NCBI GenBank assembly: GCA_026707585.1 | Contig: JAPOWQ010000025.1 | Span: 1 to 64,000, forward strand | DNA length: 64,000 bases | Direction: 5' to 3' | Source: Chloroflexota bacterium | GTDB taxonomy: Bacteria > Chloroflexota > UBA11872 | Shown here: one piece after another, positions 36,511 to 46,800 of the stretch | Numbering within the stretch: position 1 is the stretch's first letter | Layout of the letters: every line of letters starts with the position of its first letter | Notes under the pieces: model-generated | Told to the model about the DNA's origin: nothing | What the model saw: only the letters and a program-made list of their open reading frames with translations | Databases searched by the model: none | Position numbers and translations under genes: made by a program

Positions 36511-37761
36511 ATGCAGTTCTACTCGCTCCCTAACCTCATCCGTCGCGGCCTGCGCGGCCACCGCGACTGGACCCCCGCCTGGCGCAAGGCTGAGCCAAAG
36601 CCGGCCTACGACGTCGTCATCGTCGGCGCCGGCGGCCACGGTCTGGCCACCGCCTACTACTTGGCCAAGCTCCACGGCATCACCAACGTTGCCGTGCTGG
36701 AGCGCGGCTGGCTGGGCGGCGGAAATATCGGCCGCAACACCGCCATCGTCCGCTCCAACTACCTCTGGGACGCCAGCGCCCACATCTACGAGTTCTCCCT
36801 CAAGCTGTGGGAAGGCCTAAGCCAGGAACTCAACTACAACGTCATGTTCAGCCAGCGCGGCCTGCTGAACATCGCCCACTCCGAACAGGAAATGCGCGAC
36901 CTTGCCCGGCGCGTCAGCGCCAACCAGCTCAACGGCATCGACGCCGAACTGCTCTCTAACGACGAAATGAGCAAACTCGTCCCCATCCTCAACACCTCCC
37001 CCGACACCCGCTACCCCGTTCTCGGAGGAACCCTGCAGCGCCGCGGCGGCGTGGCCCGCCACGACGCCGTCGCCTGGGGCTACGCCCGCGCCGCCGATGC
37101 CCTGGGCGTGGACATCGTCGAGAACTGCGAGGTCACCGGCATCCGCACCGCCGACGGCCGCGTCACCTCGCTCGAAACCACCCGTGGCGAAATCCGCGCC
37201 GGTGCCGTCGGCCTGGTCGTCGCCGGCAACGCCAGCGTCCTTGCCTCCATGGCCGGCATCCGGCTCCCCATCCAGTCGCACCCGCTCCAGGCCCTGGTCA
37301 CCGAGCCCCTCAAGCCGATCTTCGACCCCGTCGTCATGTCCTCCGCCGTCCACGTCTACGTCCACCAGACCGATCGCGGTGAACTGGTCCTCGGCGCCGG
37401 CATCGACGCGCCCGTCAGCTACGACCTCAACGGCAACTTCCGCATCATCGAGCACGTCCTCGCCGCCGTCTGCGAGCTATTCCCGATCTTCAGCCGCGTG
37501 CGCATGCTGCGGCAGTGGGCCGGCACCGTGGATGTCTGCCCCGACGCCAGCCCCATCATTTCGGGCACCCCAATCAAGGGCCTCTTCATGAATTGCGGCT
37601 GGGGCACCGGCGGCTTCAAGGCCACCCCCGGCTCCGGCTGGGTCTTCGCCCACACCCTCGCCCACCAGGAACCGCACCCCCTCAACGAACCGTTCGCCCT
37701 CGATCGCTTCACCACCGGCGCCCTCATCGACGAGCACGGCGCCGCCGCCGTCGCCCACTGA
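36511..37761 (+). CDS. soxB: sarcosine oxidase subunit beta
   Basis: [53 protein letters not shown]. Confidence 0.95.
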   Translation: MQFYSLPNLIRRGLRGHRDWTPAWRKAEPKPAYDVVIVGAGGHGLATAYYLAKLHGITNVAVLERGWLGGGNIGRNTAIVRSNYLWDASAHIYEFSLKLWEGLSQELNYNVMFSQRGLLNIAHSEQEMRDLARRVSANQLNGIDAELLSNDEMSKLVPILNTSPDTRYPVLGGTLQRRGGVARHDAVAWGYARAADALGVDIVENCEVTGIRTADGRVTSLETTRGEIRAGAVGLVVAGNASVLASMAGIRLPIQSHPLQALVTEPLKPIFDPVVMSSAVHVYVHQTDRGELVLGAGIDAPVSYDLNGNFRIIEHVLAAVCELFPIFSRVRMLRQWAGTVDVCPDASPIISGTPIKGLFMNCGWGTGGFKATPGSGWVFAHTLAHQEPHPLNEPFALDRFTTGALIDEHGAAAVAH

Positions 37762-37765
37762 TTCC

Positions 37766-38032
37766 ATGCTCCTTATCCCCTGCCCCTGGTGCGGACCCCG
37801 CGAGGACGACGAGTTCACCTTCGGCGGCGAAGCCGATATCCCCCGCCCCACCGACCCCGACGCGCTCACCGACGAAGAGTGGGCCGACTACCTCTTCATG
37901 CGCGACAACCGCCGCGGCCGCCACCGCGAGCAGTGGTGCCACACGGCCGGCTGCCGCCGCTGGTTCATCGTCGAGCGCGACACCGCCACCAACCAGATCC
38001 TCGGCGCCAGCACCTACGACGCCTCGCCATGA
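37766..38032 (+). CDS. soxD: sarcosine oxidase subunit delta
   Basis: MLLIPCPWCGPREDDEFTFGGEADIPRP, REQWCHTAGCRRWFIVERDT. Confidence 0.95.
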   Translation: MLLIPCPWCGPREDDEFTFGGEADIPRPTDPDALTDEEWADYLFMRDNRRGRHREQWCHTAGCRRWFIVERDTATNQILGASTYDASP

Positions 38033-41013
38033 GCCAGCCCTTCCGCCTCAACCGTGGCGGCCGCATCGACCGGCACGCGCCACTCCAATTCACCTTCGAC
38101 GGACGCCCCATCGATGCCTACAACGGCGACACCGTCGCCTCCGGCCTCCTCGCCAACGGCGTCACCCTGGTCGGCCGCAGCTTCAAGTACCACCGTCCCC
38201 GCGGCATCGTCTCCGCCGGCGCTGAAGATCCCAACGCCTTCGTCCAGCTCGGCCACGGCGCCCGTACGCTGCCCAATCGCTTAGCCACCGTCACCCCGGC
38301 CACCCCCGGCCTAAAGGTCCGCCACGTCAACGCCTGGCCCAGCCTCGAATATGACGTCATGTCCGCCTTTGGCCTCGTGGCCCCGTTCATCCCCGCCGGC
38401 TTCTACTACAAGACCCTCATGTGGCCCCGCCGCTTCTGGCCGCTCTACGAGCATTTCCTGCGCCACGCCGCCGGCCTCGGCCACGCGCCGGATGCCCCCG
38501 ATCCCGACCGCTACGACCACGTCCACGCCCACTGCGACGTGCTGGTGGTCGGTGCCGGCCCGGCCGGTCTCGCAGCCGCCCATGCGGCTGCCCACACCGG
38601 CGCACGCGTGATCCTCGCCGACGAGCAAGCGGAGCCTGGCGGAATCCTGCTCTCCACCTGTGAGCACGTCGATGACCAGCCCGGCCCCAACTGGGCCGAC
38701 GCAACCGTCGCCAAACTCTCCGCAGCACCCAACGTCACCCTCCTCCCCAACACCACCGCCTTCGGCCTCTACGAAAGCAACCTCGTCCTCCTCGCAGAAC
38801 GCCTCATCACTGACCAGCCCGACCACGCCGGTTCCGAACACGGCGCCCGCATCTGGCGCGTCCTGCCCAAGCAGATCGTCCTCGCCACCGGCGCCCACGA
38901 ACGCCCCCTGCTCTTCGGCAACAACGACCGCCCCGGCGTCATGCTCGCCGGCGCCATCTCCACCTACGTGAATCGCTACGCCGTGGCCCCTGGCTCCCGC
39001 GCCGTCCTCTTCACCAACAACGACTCCGCCTACCGCACCGCGCTCGACCTCACCGATGCCGGGATCCCCGTCGCCGCCATCGCCGACGTGCGTAGCGATC
39101 CCGACGGCGATCTTCCATCCGAAGCCCGAGCGCAAGGCATCCCGGTCTATCCGGGCGCCGTTGTCCGCCATGCCCACGGCGGTCGCCGCGTCGCCGCCGC
39201 CGAGCTTTGCTCTCTGGACGGCGACCCCCTCGGCACCGTCGAATGCGACCTCCTCGGCGTCTCCGGCGGCTTCGCCCCCGCCCTCCACCTCCACGCCCAG
39301 GCCAGGGGTCCGTCGCAATGGGACCCAACGCTCGCTGCCTTTGCCCCCAAACCGGGCCACGGCATCCATCCCGCCGGCGCTGTTGCGGGTGAACTGGAGC
39401 TGGCCGCCACGCTCCGCCAGGGCACGCAGGCCGGTGCCACCGCCGCCGCGGCTGCTGGCTACTCCAACGGCAACGAGGTCGAAGCACCAGGAGCCAACGA
39501 CTCCACGCAAGCTCCCATCCAGCCCTACTGGCTCCCCCCCGGCAACCTCGCCCGCGCCAAACCCCAGTTCGTCGACCTCCACGAAGACGTCACCCTCGAC
39601 GACCTCCGCCTCTCCCTCCGCGAAGGCTACGAGTCAATCGAACACGTCAAGCGTTACACCACCCTCGGCATGGGGCCCGATCAGGGCAAGCTCGCCAATC
39701 CCCTCGCCACCGGCGTCATCGCCCAGCTGCTCGGTCGCGACCCCGCCTCCGTCGGCACGCCCCGCCACCGCCCCGCGTATTCGCCGGTTTCCCTCGGCGC
39801 CATCGCCGGACGCCACATCGGTCCCCTGGCCGACCCCGTCCGCGTCACCCCAATGCAGGAGTGGCACCAGGTCGCCGGCGCCCGCTTCGAAAACGTCGGC
39901 CAGTGGCGCCGCGCCTGGTACTACCCCCAGCCCGGCGAATCCATGCACGATGCCGTCGCCCGCGAGTGCCTCGCCGTCCGCCGCCGCGTCGGCATCCTCG
40001 ACTACTCCACCCTCGGCAAGATCGAGGTCACGGGCCCCGACGCCGGCGAGTTCCTCGACCGCGTCTACACCAACGCCTGGAAGCGCCTCCGTCCCGGGCG
40101 CTGCCGCTACGGCCTCATGCTCGGCGAAGACGGCATGATCTTCGACGACGGCGTCACCGCTCGCCTCGACGACCAGCGCTACCTCATGTTCACCAGCACC
40201 GCCAACGCGGCCCCCGTGCTGGCCTGGCTCGAGCAGTGGCTGCAAACCGAGTGGCCGGACCTACGCGTCTACCTCACATCCGTCTCCGAGCACTGGTCCA
40301 ACATCGCCCTCGCCGGCCCCCGCAGCCGTGACGTCCTGGCCGCCGCCGGCACCGACATCCGGCTCGCCCGCCAGGACTTCCCCTTCATGACCTTCCGCGA
40401 AGGCCATGTCGCCGGCGTCCCCGCCCGCGTCTTCCGCATCAGCTTCAGCGGCGAACTCTCCTACGAGATCAACGTCCCCGCCGACCGTGCCCGCCACGTC
40501 TGGGAGGCCCTCGTCGACGCTGGCCGCCCCCTCGGCATTACGCCTTACGGCACCGAGACGATGCACGTCCTGCGCGCCGAAAAGGGCTTCATCATCGTCG
40601 GCCAGGAAACCGACGGCTCCGTCACGCCCAACGACGTCGGCCTCGGCCGTCTGATCTCCCGCCGCAAGGACTTCCTCGGCAAGCGCTCCCTCAGCCGCCC
40701 GGACTCTGTTCGCCCCGACCGCAAGCAACTCGTTGGCCTGCTCACCGACGATCCCGCTCAGGTCCTCCCCGAAGGCGGCCATGTCGTGGACGCGCCGGGC
40801 CCCCGGCGCCCCCTCCCCATGCGCGGCCACGTTACCTCCAGCTACTTCAGCCCCGTCCTCGGCCGCTCCATCGCCCTCGCCATGGTCGCCGGCGGCCGCG
40901 CCACCCTCGGCGAGCGCCTCCACGTAGCCACTCTCCACGACGATCGCTGGCTCCCCGTCCGCAGTTGCAACCCCGTCTTCTACGACCCCCAGGGCGCCCG
41001 CCAGCATGTCTAG
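38029..41013 (+). CDS. soxA: sarcosine oxidase subunit alpha
   Basis: LNRGGRIDRHAPLQFTFDGRPIDAYNGDTVASGLLANGV, VLVVGAGPAGLAAAHAAA, C-terminal GCV_T-like region; ATG overlaps the soxD stop. Confidence 0.95.
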   Translation: MSQPFRLNRGGRIDRHAPLQFTFDGRPIDAYNGDTVASGLLANGVTLVGRSFKYHRPRGIVSAGAEDPNAFVQLGHGARTLPNRLATVTPATPGLKVRHVNAWPSLEYDVMSAFGLVAPFIPAGFYYKTLMWPRRFWPLYEHFLRHAAGLGHAPDAPDPDRYDHVHAHCDVLVVGAGPAGLAAAHAAAHTGARVILADEQAEPGGILLSTCEHVDDQPGPNWADATVAKLSAAPNVTLLPNTTAFGLYESNLVLLAERLITDQPDHAGSEHGARIWRVLPKQIVLATGAHERPLLFGNNDRPGVMLAGAISTYVNRYAVAPGSRAVLFTNNDSAYRTALDLTDAGIPVAAIADVRSDPDGDLPSEARAQGIPVYPGAVVRHAHGGRRVAAAELCSLDGDPLGTVECDLLGVSGGFAPALHLHAQARGPSQWDPTLAAFAPKPGHGIHPAGAVAGELELAATLRQGTQAGATAAAAAGYSNGNEVEAPGANDSTQAPIQPYWLPPGNLARAKPQFVDLHEDVTLDDLRLSLREGYESIEHVKRYTTLGMGPDQGKLANPLATGVIAQLLGRDPASVGTPRHRPAYSPVSLGAIAGRHIGPLADPVRVTPMQEWHQVAGARFENVGQWRRAWYYPQPGESMHDAVARECLAVRRRVGILDYSTLGKIEVTGPDAGEFLDRVYTNAWKRLRPGRCRYGLMLGEDGMIFDDGVTARLDDQRYLMFTSTANAAPVLAWLEQWLQTEWPDLRVYLTSVSEHWSNIALAGPRSRDVLAAAGTDIRLARQDFPFMTFREGHVAGVPARVFRISFSGELSYEINVPADRARHVWEALVDAGRPLGITPYGTETMHVLRAEKGFIIVGQETDGSVTPNDVGLGRLISRRKDFLGKRSLSRPDSVRPDRKQLVGLLTDDPAQVLPEGGHVVDAPGPRRPLPMRGHVTSSYFSPVLGRSIALAMVAGGRATLGERLHVATLHDDRWLPVRSCNPVFYDPQGARQHV

Positions 41014-41611
41014 TCCCATCCCCCGCCGCTCACCCCTCGGCGCAATCCACTCCGCCGAGACGTCCCCGCCGGCCGGCCGTCTCATCGAACGCCCCTTCCT
41101 CACCCACCTCAACCTGCGCCTGGACCCCCACGACGCCGAAGCCCTGACTGCCGTCCGTCAGATTGTCGGCGTCCAACTCCCGCGCACTCCCAACACCACC
41201 ACCGTGACTGACGACCTGACCGTCGCCTGGCTCGGTCCCGACGAATGGCTCTTGCTAGACGAGTCCCACCAGTCCGACGCCCTGCTTGTAGATCTACAGG
41301 CTGCCTTGACCGGCCACTTCGCCTCCGTAGTAGACACAAGCGCCGGCCAAACCGTCATTCGCCTCAGCGGCCCGTCCACCCTCGACGTCCTCGCCCGCGG
41401 CTGCGCCCTCGATCTCCACCCGTCCGTCTTCCCACCCGGCGCCTGCGCCCAAACCCTCCTCGCCCGCGCCCAGGCCCTCCTCATAGCCGTCGACGACGCC
41501 CCCACCATCGACATCACCGTCCGCCGCAGCTTCGCCCCCTACGTCGCCGCCTGGCTCGAAGACTCCGGCCGGGACTTCGGCTTCCGTTTCCCCACATCGG
41601 ACACCGCATGA
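41006..41611 (+). CDS. soxG: sarcosine oxidase subunit gamma
   Basis: Position in soxBDAG; AWLGPDEWLLL; VVDTSAGQTVIRLSGPSTLDVLARGCALDLHP. Confidence 0.9.
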   Translation: MSSPIPRRSPLGAIHSAETSPPAGRLIERPFLTHLNLRLDPHDAEALTAVRQIVGVQLPRTPNTTTVTDDLTVAWLGPDEWLLLDESHQSDALLVDLQAALTGHFASVVDTSAGQTVIRLSGPSTLDVLARGCALDLHPSVFPPGACAQTLLARAQALLIAVDDAPTIDITVRRSFAPYVAAWLEDSGRDFGFRFPTSDTA

Positions 41612-42486
41612 GCACCGACCTCCGCCTCGTCCTCCTCGGCACCGGCAACCCAGCCCCTCGCGCCCACCGCGCCGGCCAATCCATCGCCGTTCTGTCCAAC
41701 GACGCCGGAGCCATCTTCGACCTCGGTCCCGGCTCCGCCATGAATCTCTTCGCGTCGACAGTCGATGCACTGCAAATCGACCAGCTCTTCTTCACCCACC
41801 ACCACTTCGACCACATGGCCGACTTCGGCCACTTCGTCATGGCCCGCTGGGACCAGGGCGCTGGTGCCGGCGATGCCCTCTCCGTCTACGGCCCCCCGCC
41901 GCTCCTCCGCATCGCCGAACTACTCTTCGGCCCGGACGGCGTTTATGGTCCCGATCTCCAGGCCCGCACCCGCCACCCCCTCAGCCAGCGCATCCACCAG
42001 CTCCGCGGCGGCCCTATGCCCCGCACCCTTCCTGTCCTCGATGTCCATGAACTGGAGGAGGGAGAAACCGTCGCCAGCCACCGCTGGACCGTCACCACCG
42101 GCCCCGCCCGCCACGTCCAGCCCTACCTCACCTCGCTGTCCTATCGCCTCGAGACGCCCTCCGTCTCAGTGGTCATCTCAGGCGACACCCGGCCCCTCCC
42201 CGCGCTCGTCGAATTCGCCCGCGACGCCGACGTCCTCGTCCACATGGCCATGGACCTGCAGGACGACATCGACCGCTGGCCCGAAATTGCCACCAGCTGC
42301 ACCGGCGCCGCCGGCGCCGCCCGCATCGCCGCCCGGGCCAACGCCAAACGCCTCGTCCTCGTCCACCTCGACACCACCGCCGACAGCCCCGACCGCCAAA
42401 CCGCCATGCTCACCGAAGCCCGCGCCAACTGCCCCGGCGACGTCATCCTCGGCGAGGACCTCCTAGAAATCACTCTCACTGTCTGA
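41608..42486 (+). CDS. metallo-beta-lactamase-fold hydrolase (RNase Z-like)
   Basis: LVLLGTGNPAP, FFTHHHFDHMADF; ATG overlaps the soxG stop. Confidence 0.88.
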   Translation: MSTDLRLVLLGTGNPAPRAHRAGQSIAVLSNDAGAIFDLGPGSAMNLFASTVDALQIDQLFFTHHHFDHMADFGHFVMARWDQGAGAGDALSVYGPPPLLRIAELLFGPDGVYGPDLQARTRHPLSQRIHQLRGGPMPRTLPVLDVHELEEGETVASHRWTVTTGPARHVQPYLTSLSYRLETPSVSVVISGDTRPLPALVEFARDADVLVHMAMDLQDDIDRWPEIATSCTGAAGAARIAARANAKRLVLVHLDTTADSPDRQTAMLTEARANCPGDVILGEDLLEITLTV

Positions 42487-42836
42487 AGCGCCTCTTCAGC
42501 CCAGGCTATGTCCAGCCCGACCTGGCGATCTGGGTCACACAGACAGACTCCCCTCCCACTGAAGCAGACCGCCGTCTCTTGCCTCGAATGTTCCAGGCGC
42601 CTTGGAGGATCTGGGGTCAGGGTTGATGGATCTGGGCAGCCTCGCGGTTCTTCTATATCGCACGGCCCACGGCTGGTCAGACTGGCCCGGGTTCGGACGT
42701 GTGGATTTAGTCATCCCAGAGCCGCGTGACGTGGTTGTTCCGAGTCACGGTCACGCCTGAAACGAGCAAGCCGCCCGCTCCACTCGCCGTCGCAAGTAGC
42801 TATCCTTACCAACGAAATCCGTCCGGAGCCTCAGGC

Positions 42837-43385
42837 ATGACCGGCGACGTCTTCTATCAGGAAATCAAACCCGTCGGCTCGCCGCGCGGCTCGATCGTTC
42901 CCGACGGCGCAACCACTGAAGAGATCAACGGCCAAAACGTTCTTCGCATCCCCGCCGCGACCACCAGCGTCGACACCCCCATCATCTTCCCCGGCTTCCG
43001 AATCATCGTTGAGGGAGCTGAACTCCACGTTTCAGGTGAGACCATCGTCGACGCCGCCATCTACGGCGAGACCCTCGAAGCTCAGGGCGCTGTCGTCTCC
43101 TCCGACAAGGAAATTGAAGTCGTCGGCCTCATGCAGGCCGTAGGCATCAGCGGCAAGACCGTCCGAGCCGACCGCATCGAGGCCGGTCGCGTCGAGGCCG
43201 CCCTCAACGTCCGCGCCACCGGTGCTGTTGTTGTCAGGTCCATTCTTGTCTCCGATGGCGGTGTCCGTTCCCCTGTCCTGGTTACCAAATCCCTGCAAGG
43301 CGAGGATCTCGCCGACACCACCAAGACCTGGGCCGAAGGCATCGCGGCCGGCGATGTTCCCGAGTGGCTCCAGGGCGGTGCCTGA
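42837..43385 (+). CDS. hypothetical protein, repetitive beta-solenoid-like (bactofilin-like character)
   Basis: Alternating V/I/A/G periodic sequence VEGAELHVSGETIVDAAIYGETLEAQGAVVSSDKEIEVVGLMQAVGISGKTVRADRIEAGRVEA. Confidence 0.55.
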   Translation: MTGDVFYQEIKPVGSPRGSIVPDGATTEEINGQNVLRIPAATTSVDTPIIFPGFRIIVEGAELHVSGETIVDAAIYGETLEAQGAVVSSDKEIEVVGLMQAVGISGKTVRADRIEAGRVEAALNVRATGAVVVRSILVSDGGVRSPVLVTKSLQGEDLADTTKTWAEGIAAGDVPEWLQGGA

Positions 43386-43405
43386 GTACCAGCGCCATCA
43401 AAGCG

Positions 43406-44161
43406 GAAGCCCCGCCGTCCTACGGCGGCTTCGCCGCGATCTACGACGTCTGGCAGCGTCTGTACGGCCTCGAATACGCCATCCTTATCGCCCCACGAGT
43501 CAATCAGCAACTTGCCCACCACGTGGGGCGACCCGCCCGTTTGATTGATCTCGCCTGCGGTACCGGTACCCATACTCTCTTGCAGGCACACGGTGGCACG
43601 CAGGTCATCGGAGTCGACTTGTCCTCCGCCATGCTCCATCAAGCGCGCAGCCGCGCCGCCGGTCGCGACATCACCTTTCTGAACGCCGACATGCGCATCT
43701 TCGAGACTGTCCGCCCCGTCGATGCCGTCACTTGTCTCTACGCCAGCCTCAACCATCTACCGAATCTCGCCGACCTCGTCCGCACCTTCGACCGCGTCGC
43801 CACCCACCTACGCCCGGGCGGTGTCTTCGTCTTCGACCTCAACGCAGAGGTCGCCTTCCAAACCCTCTGGCGCGAGCCCGTAACCGAGCGCGCCCCCGGC
43901 TTCACCCTGCACCGTCGCTTCAAGTCCGAGGGCCCACAGACCACAATGCACCTCCGCATCGAACGTCCCGGCCAGCCACCCGTCCACGACAAGCTCACGG
44001 CGCGCTGGTTCCACGAAGCCGAAGTCCGCGCCGCCCTTTTCGAATCCGGGCTCATGCTTACCAACCTCACGCACTTCAACCCATTCCCCATCGTTCCCGG
44101 CAGCAAACTCAAACAGCTATGGACCGCCGTGCGTTCGACGTCGGACAGCTGGGCTGACTAG
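43406..44161 (+). CDS. class I SAM-dependent methyltransferase; start approximate
   Basis: RLIDLACGTGTHTLLQAHGGTQVIGVDLSSAMLHQAR, HLRPGGVFVFDLN. Confidence 0.88.
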   Translation, partial: EAPPSYGGFAAIYDVWQRLYGLEYAILIAPRVNQQLAHHVGRPARLIDLACGTGTHTLLQAHGGTQVIGVDLSSAMLHQARSRAAGRDITFLNADMRIFETVRPVDAVTCLYASLNHLPNLADLVRTFDRVATHLRPGGVFVFDLNAEVAFQTLWREPVTERAPGFTLHRRFKSEGPQTTMHLRIERPGQPPVHDKLTARWFHEAEVRAALFESGLMLTNLTHFNPFPIVPGSKLKQLWTAVRSTSDSWAD

Positions 44162-44232
44162 CCTCTGCTGCGCCCGTCGCGGCGCACCGGCAGGCAGTAG
44201 CTCCCGTGTGGGAAAGTGGCCGCCGTCGCCCC

Positions 44233-44913
44233 TTAGAGCGGGCCTAGCTCCACATAGTCCGTCGGGTCCCGCGCACCTGCGTCCATAAACCCGCGCCGCC
44301 GCTCGCCGCACTTGCCGCACACCCCGCAGTGCCGCCCGTCCACCGGACTGGCGCAGGACAGTGCCTCCTCCACCGGCATGTCGACCCCGGCCCGCACCAC
44401 GTCCGCCTTGTGCATGGCGCCCAGCGGCGTTAGGACCGTGAAACTGGTGTCCATCGCCAGCCCTGCGGTTCGCTCCAGGCTGCGAAGGAAGTCAGGCGTG
44501 GCGTCGGGAAACGGATTGCTGGCCAGTAGCCCAATCGCCAGGTTTGGCGTTGCATGCACCCCGCCGTAGAGCGCCGCCGCCCCCAGCAGCAGCAAGTTGC
44601 GTCCTGGCAGGTACCAGGCATCATCCGGCTGCTGCGCGTCGGGCACATCGGATCCGCCCACGCTCCAGTGCGATCCGTAGAGGGCCCCAACATCCAGCTT
44701 CAGTTCCACGATTGGCCGGATGGCGGCCGCGTTCAACGCGCCGAAAAAACGCTCTAGCGCCGCCAGTTCCGCGTCTTCCCATCGCAGGCCCGCGCGCACG
44801 AACAGCGGCGTGACCTCGGCGTATTCGCGCGCCAGCAGGCCAGTCATGATGCAACTGTCCAGCCCGCTTACCAGCGCCGCCACGCGCGACGCGGCTGGCG
44901 CACGCTCAGCCAT
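44233..44913 (-). CDS. QueC-like (7-cyano-7-deazaguanine synthase-like) protein
   Basis: ALVSGLDSCIMTGLLAREYAEVTPLFVRAG, YLPGRNLLLLGAAALYG, SCASPVDGRHCGVCGKCGERRRGF zinc-site motif. Confidence 0.8.
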   Translation of the reverse strand: MAERAPAASRVAALVSGLDSCIMTGLLAREYAEVTPLFVRAGLRWEDAELAALERFFGALNAAAIRPIVELKLDVGALYGSHWSVGGSDVPDAQQPDDAWYLPGRNLLLLGAAALYGGVHATPNLAIGLLASNPFPDATPDFLRSLERTAGLAMDTSFTVLTPLGAMHKADVVRAGVDMPVEEALSCASPVDGRHCGVCGKCGERRRGFMDAGARDPTDYVELGPL

Positions 44914-45014
44914 GCATTCCCCGTTGAAATCGCCGCAGCCCGGCAACCCGTCGCAGCGTACGATGTAACCGCGAGGGTGGTCGGCCAGCGGCCGCCAATC
45001 GAAGGCAGGAGTTC

Positions 45015-45749
45015 ATGATCCTCAAGGGCGCAACTGTTGTCGTAACCGGCGGTGCGCGCCGCGTCGGGCGCCATGTCGCCACCCGGCTGGCCGAGCGTGG
45101 CGCCAACATCGTCGTCAACTTCCGCACCTCGGCCGACGAGGCTCGCGAGGCGGTGGAGGACTTCACCGCCCTCGGCGTCGGCTCGCTGGCCATCCAAGCC
45201 GACGTTTCGACAAGAGAGGGTGTCGAGCGCATCCGCGACGCCGCCATCAAGCGCTTCGGCGGCGTCGACGTTCTCCTCAACAACGCCTCCATATACTTCG
45301 AGACCCCGCTCGATGACCTCACCGAAGCCGACTTCGACCGCAACATCGCCGTCAACCTTAAGGGCCCCTATCTCGGCTGCTGGCTCTTTGGCCTGCACAT
45401 GCGTGACCGCGGCCGCGGCAAAATCATCAACATCGCCGACTGGGCAGTCGACCGCCCCTACGTCAACTACGCCCCCTACTTCGTGGCCAAGGGCGGCATC
45501 GTCACCCTCACCCGCGTCTTCGCCAAGGAGCTCGCTCCCACCGTCATGGTCAACGCCATCGCCCCGGGGCCCATCCTCATGCCCGCCGACTTCAGCCAGG
45601 AAACCATCGACGCCGTGGCCGCCGCCACCCCGCTCGGCCGCATTGGCCATCCCGAAGACATCGCCCAGACCGTCCGCTACCTCGTCGAAGCCACCGACTT
45701 CGTTACCGGCGCCGTGATCCCGGTCGACGGCGGCCGCACGGTCTCCTGA
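45015..45749 (+). CDS. SDR-family oxidoreductase (pteridine-reductase-like)
   Basis: VVVTGGARRVGRHVATRLAERGANIVVNF (TGxxxRxG), LLNNASIYFETPL, YAPYFVAKGGIVTLTRVFAKELAP. Confidence 0.9.
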   Translation: MILKGATVVVTGGARRVGRHVATRLAERGANIVVNFRTSADEAREAVEDFTALGVGSLAIQADVSTREGVERIRDAAIKRFGGVDVLLNNASIYFETPLDDLTEADFDRNIAVNLKGPYLGCWLFGLHMRDRGRGKIINIADWAVDRPYVNYAPYFVAKGGIVTLTRVFAKELAPTVMVNAIAPGPILMPADFSQETIDAVAAATPLGRIGHPEDIAQTVRYLVEATDFVTGAVIPVDGGRTVS

Positions 45750-45765
45750 CAGGAGAGTCCCCGTC

Positions 45766-46260
45766 ATGTACGAAATCGTCAAACACATCGACTTCTGCTT
45801 CGGCCACCGCCTCATCGATTACCTGGGCAAATGCAACCAGCCCCACGGACACAACGGGCGAGTCGAGATCCGCTTGGCTTCCGACACCCTCGACGAGATG
45901 GGCATGGTCGCCGACTTCCGCGACGTCCGCCGCAGCATGCAGGCCTGGATCGACGAGCATCTGGACCACCGCATGATCCTGCGCCGCGACGACCCGTTGG
46001 TGGAAGCCATCGAAGCCCTCGGCCAGCACGCGTACGTCATCGACGACAACCCCACCACCGAGAACCTCGCCCGCCTCGTCTACGAGCAGACCGAAGCCCT
46101 CGGCTTCCCCGTTATCGCCGTCACCCTCTGGGAAACCCCGGACTCCCACGCCACCTACGCCCCGACCCCCGTCACCGCCACCGCCAACGGACAGCCAGCC
46201 ACTCAACGGGCTTTCGGTTCGCCGACGCATCGGGCGGCCTCTGACTCCCTGCCGCTCTAA
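45766..46260 (+). CDS. 6-carboxytetrahydropterin synthase (QueD/PTPS) family protein
   Basis: DFCFGHRLIDYLGKCNQPHGHNGRVEIRL, DFRDVRRSMQAWIDEHLDHRMIL, PTTENLARLVYEQTE. Confidence 0.92.
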   Translation: MYEIVKHIDFCFGHRLIDYLGKCNQPHGHNGRVEIRLASDTLDEMGMVADFRDVRRSMQAWIDEHLDHRMILRRDDPLVEAIEALGQHAYVIDDNPTTENLARLVYEQTEALGFPVIAVTLWETPDSHATYAPTPVTATANGQPATQRAFGSPTHRAASDSLPL

Positions 46261-46800
46261 GGGGCATCTGCACAACTGAGACCTGCGCCGCGTGGACGTG
46301 TGATTGGGCGGCGAACGTCAGCCAGAAGGCTGCGCCGGCTGCAGCCACGCCCTCACGTCTCGGGGCTGTCAGGCGTTCTCTCGGGATTTCCGCCCGCTGC
46401 CAGAGTGCGGATCCTCGGTGAGCTACCAGCCGGCGCCTGTCCGCGAGCGGCGCGGTGCCTCAATCCTTGTACGGCCGCATATCGGCAGGCACGACGTCGC
46501 AACTGTCGGCTAGGGCGCAGCTCTGGGATCCAGCCGCGCGTTGCAGCCGACCTGAGGGACGAGACGGATGCACGAACGAGGCGTCCCCCGTTGGCCGATG
46601 TGCAGGCTGTCCCCTCGAAAATCCCATCGCCCACATAGTGCGCGCTAGGCGCAATTGCGCACACGCCTCACGATCTCACGGAGATAGCGGTTGAACCGTG
46701 GCCCGTACCTGATCCGGGATGAGGGGTTCTGCTACGCACAGGTCGAGACGCTCCGCTCGGCACCAGACGTTCGTCTCTTGTTCGGCTAAGATGCAGGAAT

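Noticed and set aside
38311-39582. 423-aa minus-strand ORF
   Set aside because: Antisense shadow inside soxA.
46261-46800. Several overlapping ORFs of 60-110 aa in the gap before the helicase gene
   Set aside because: Mutually overlapping, Arg/Ala/Ser-rich, no recognisable motif; treated as non-coding.
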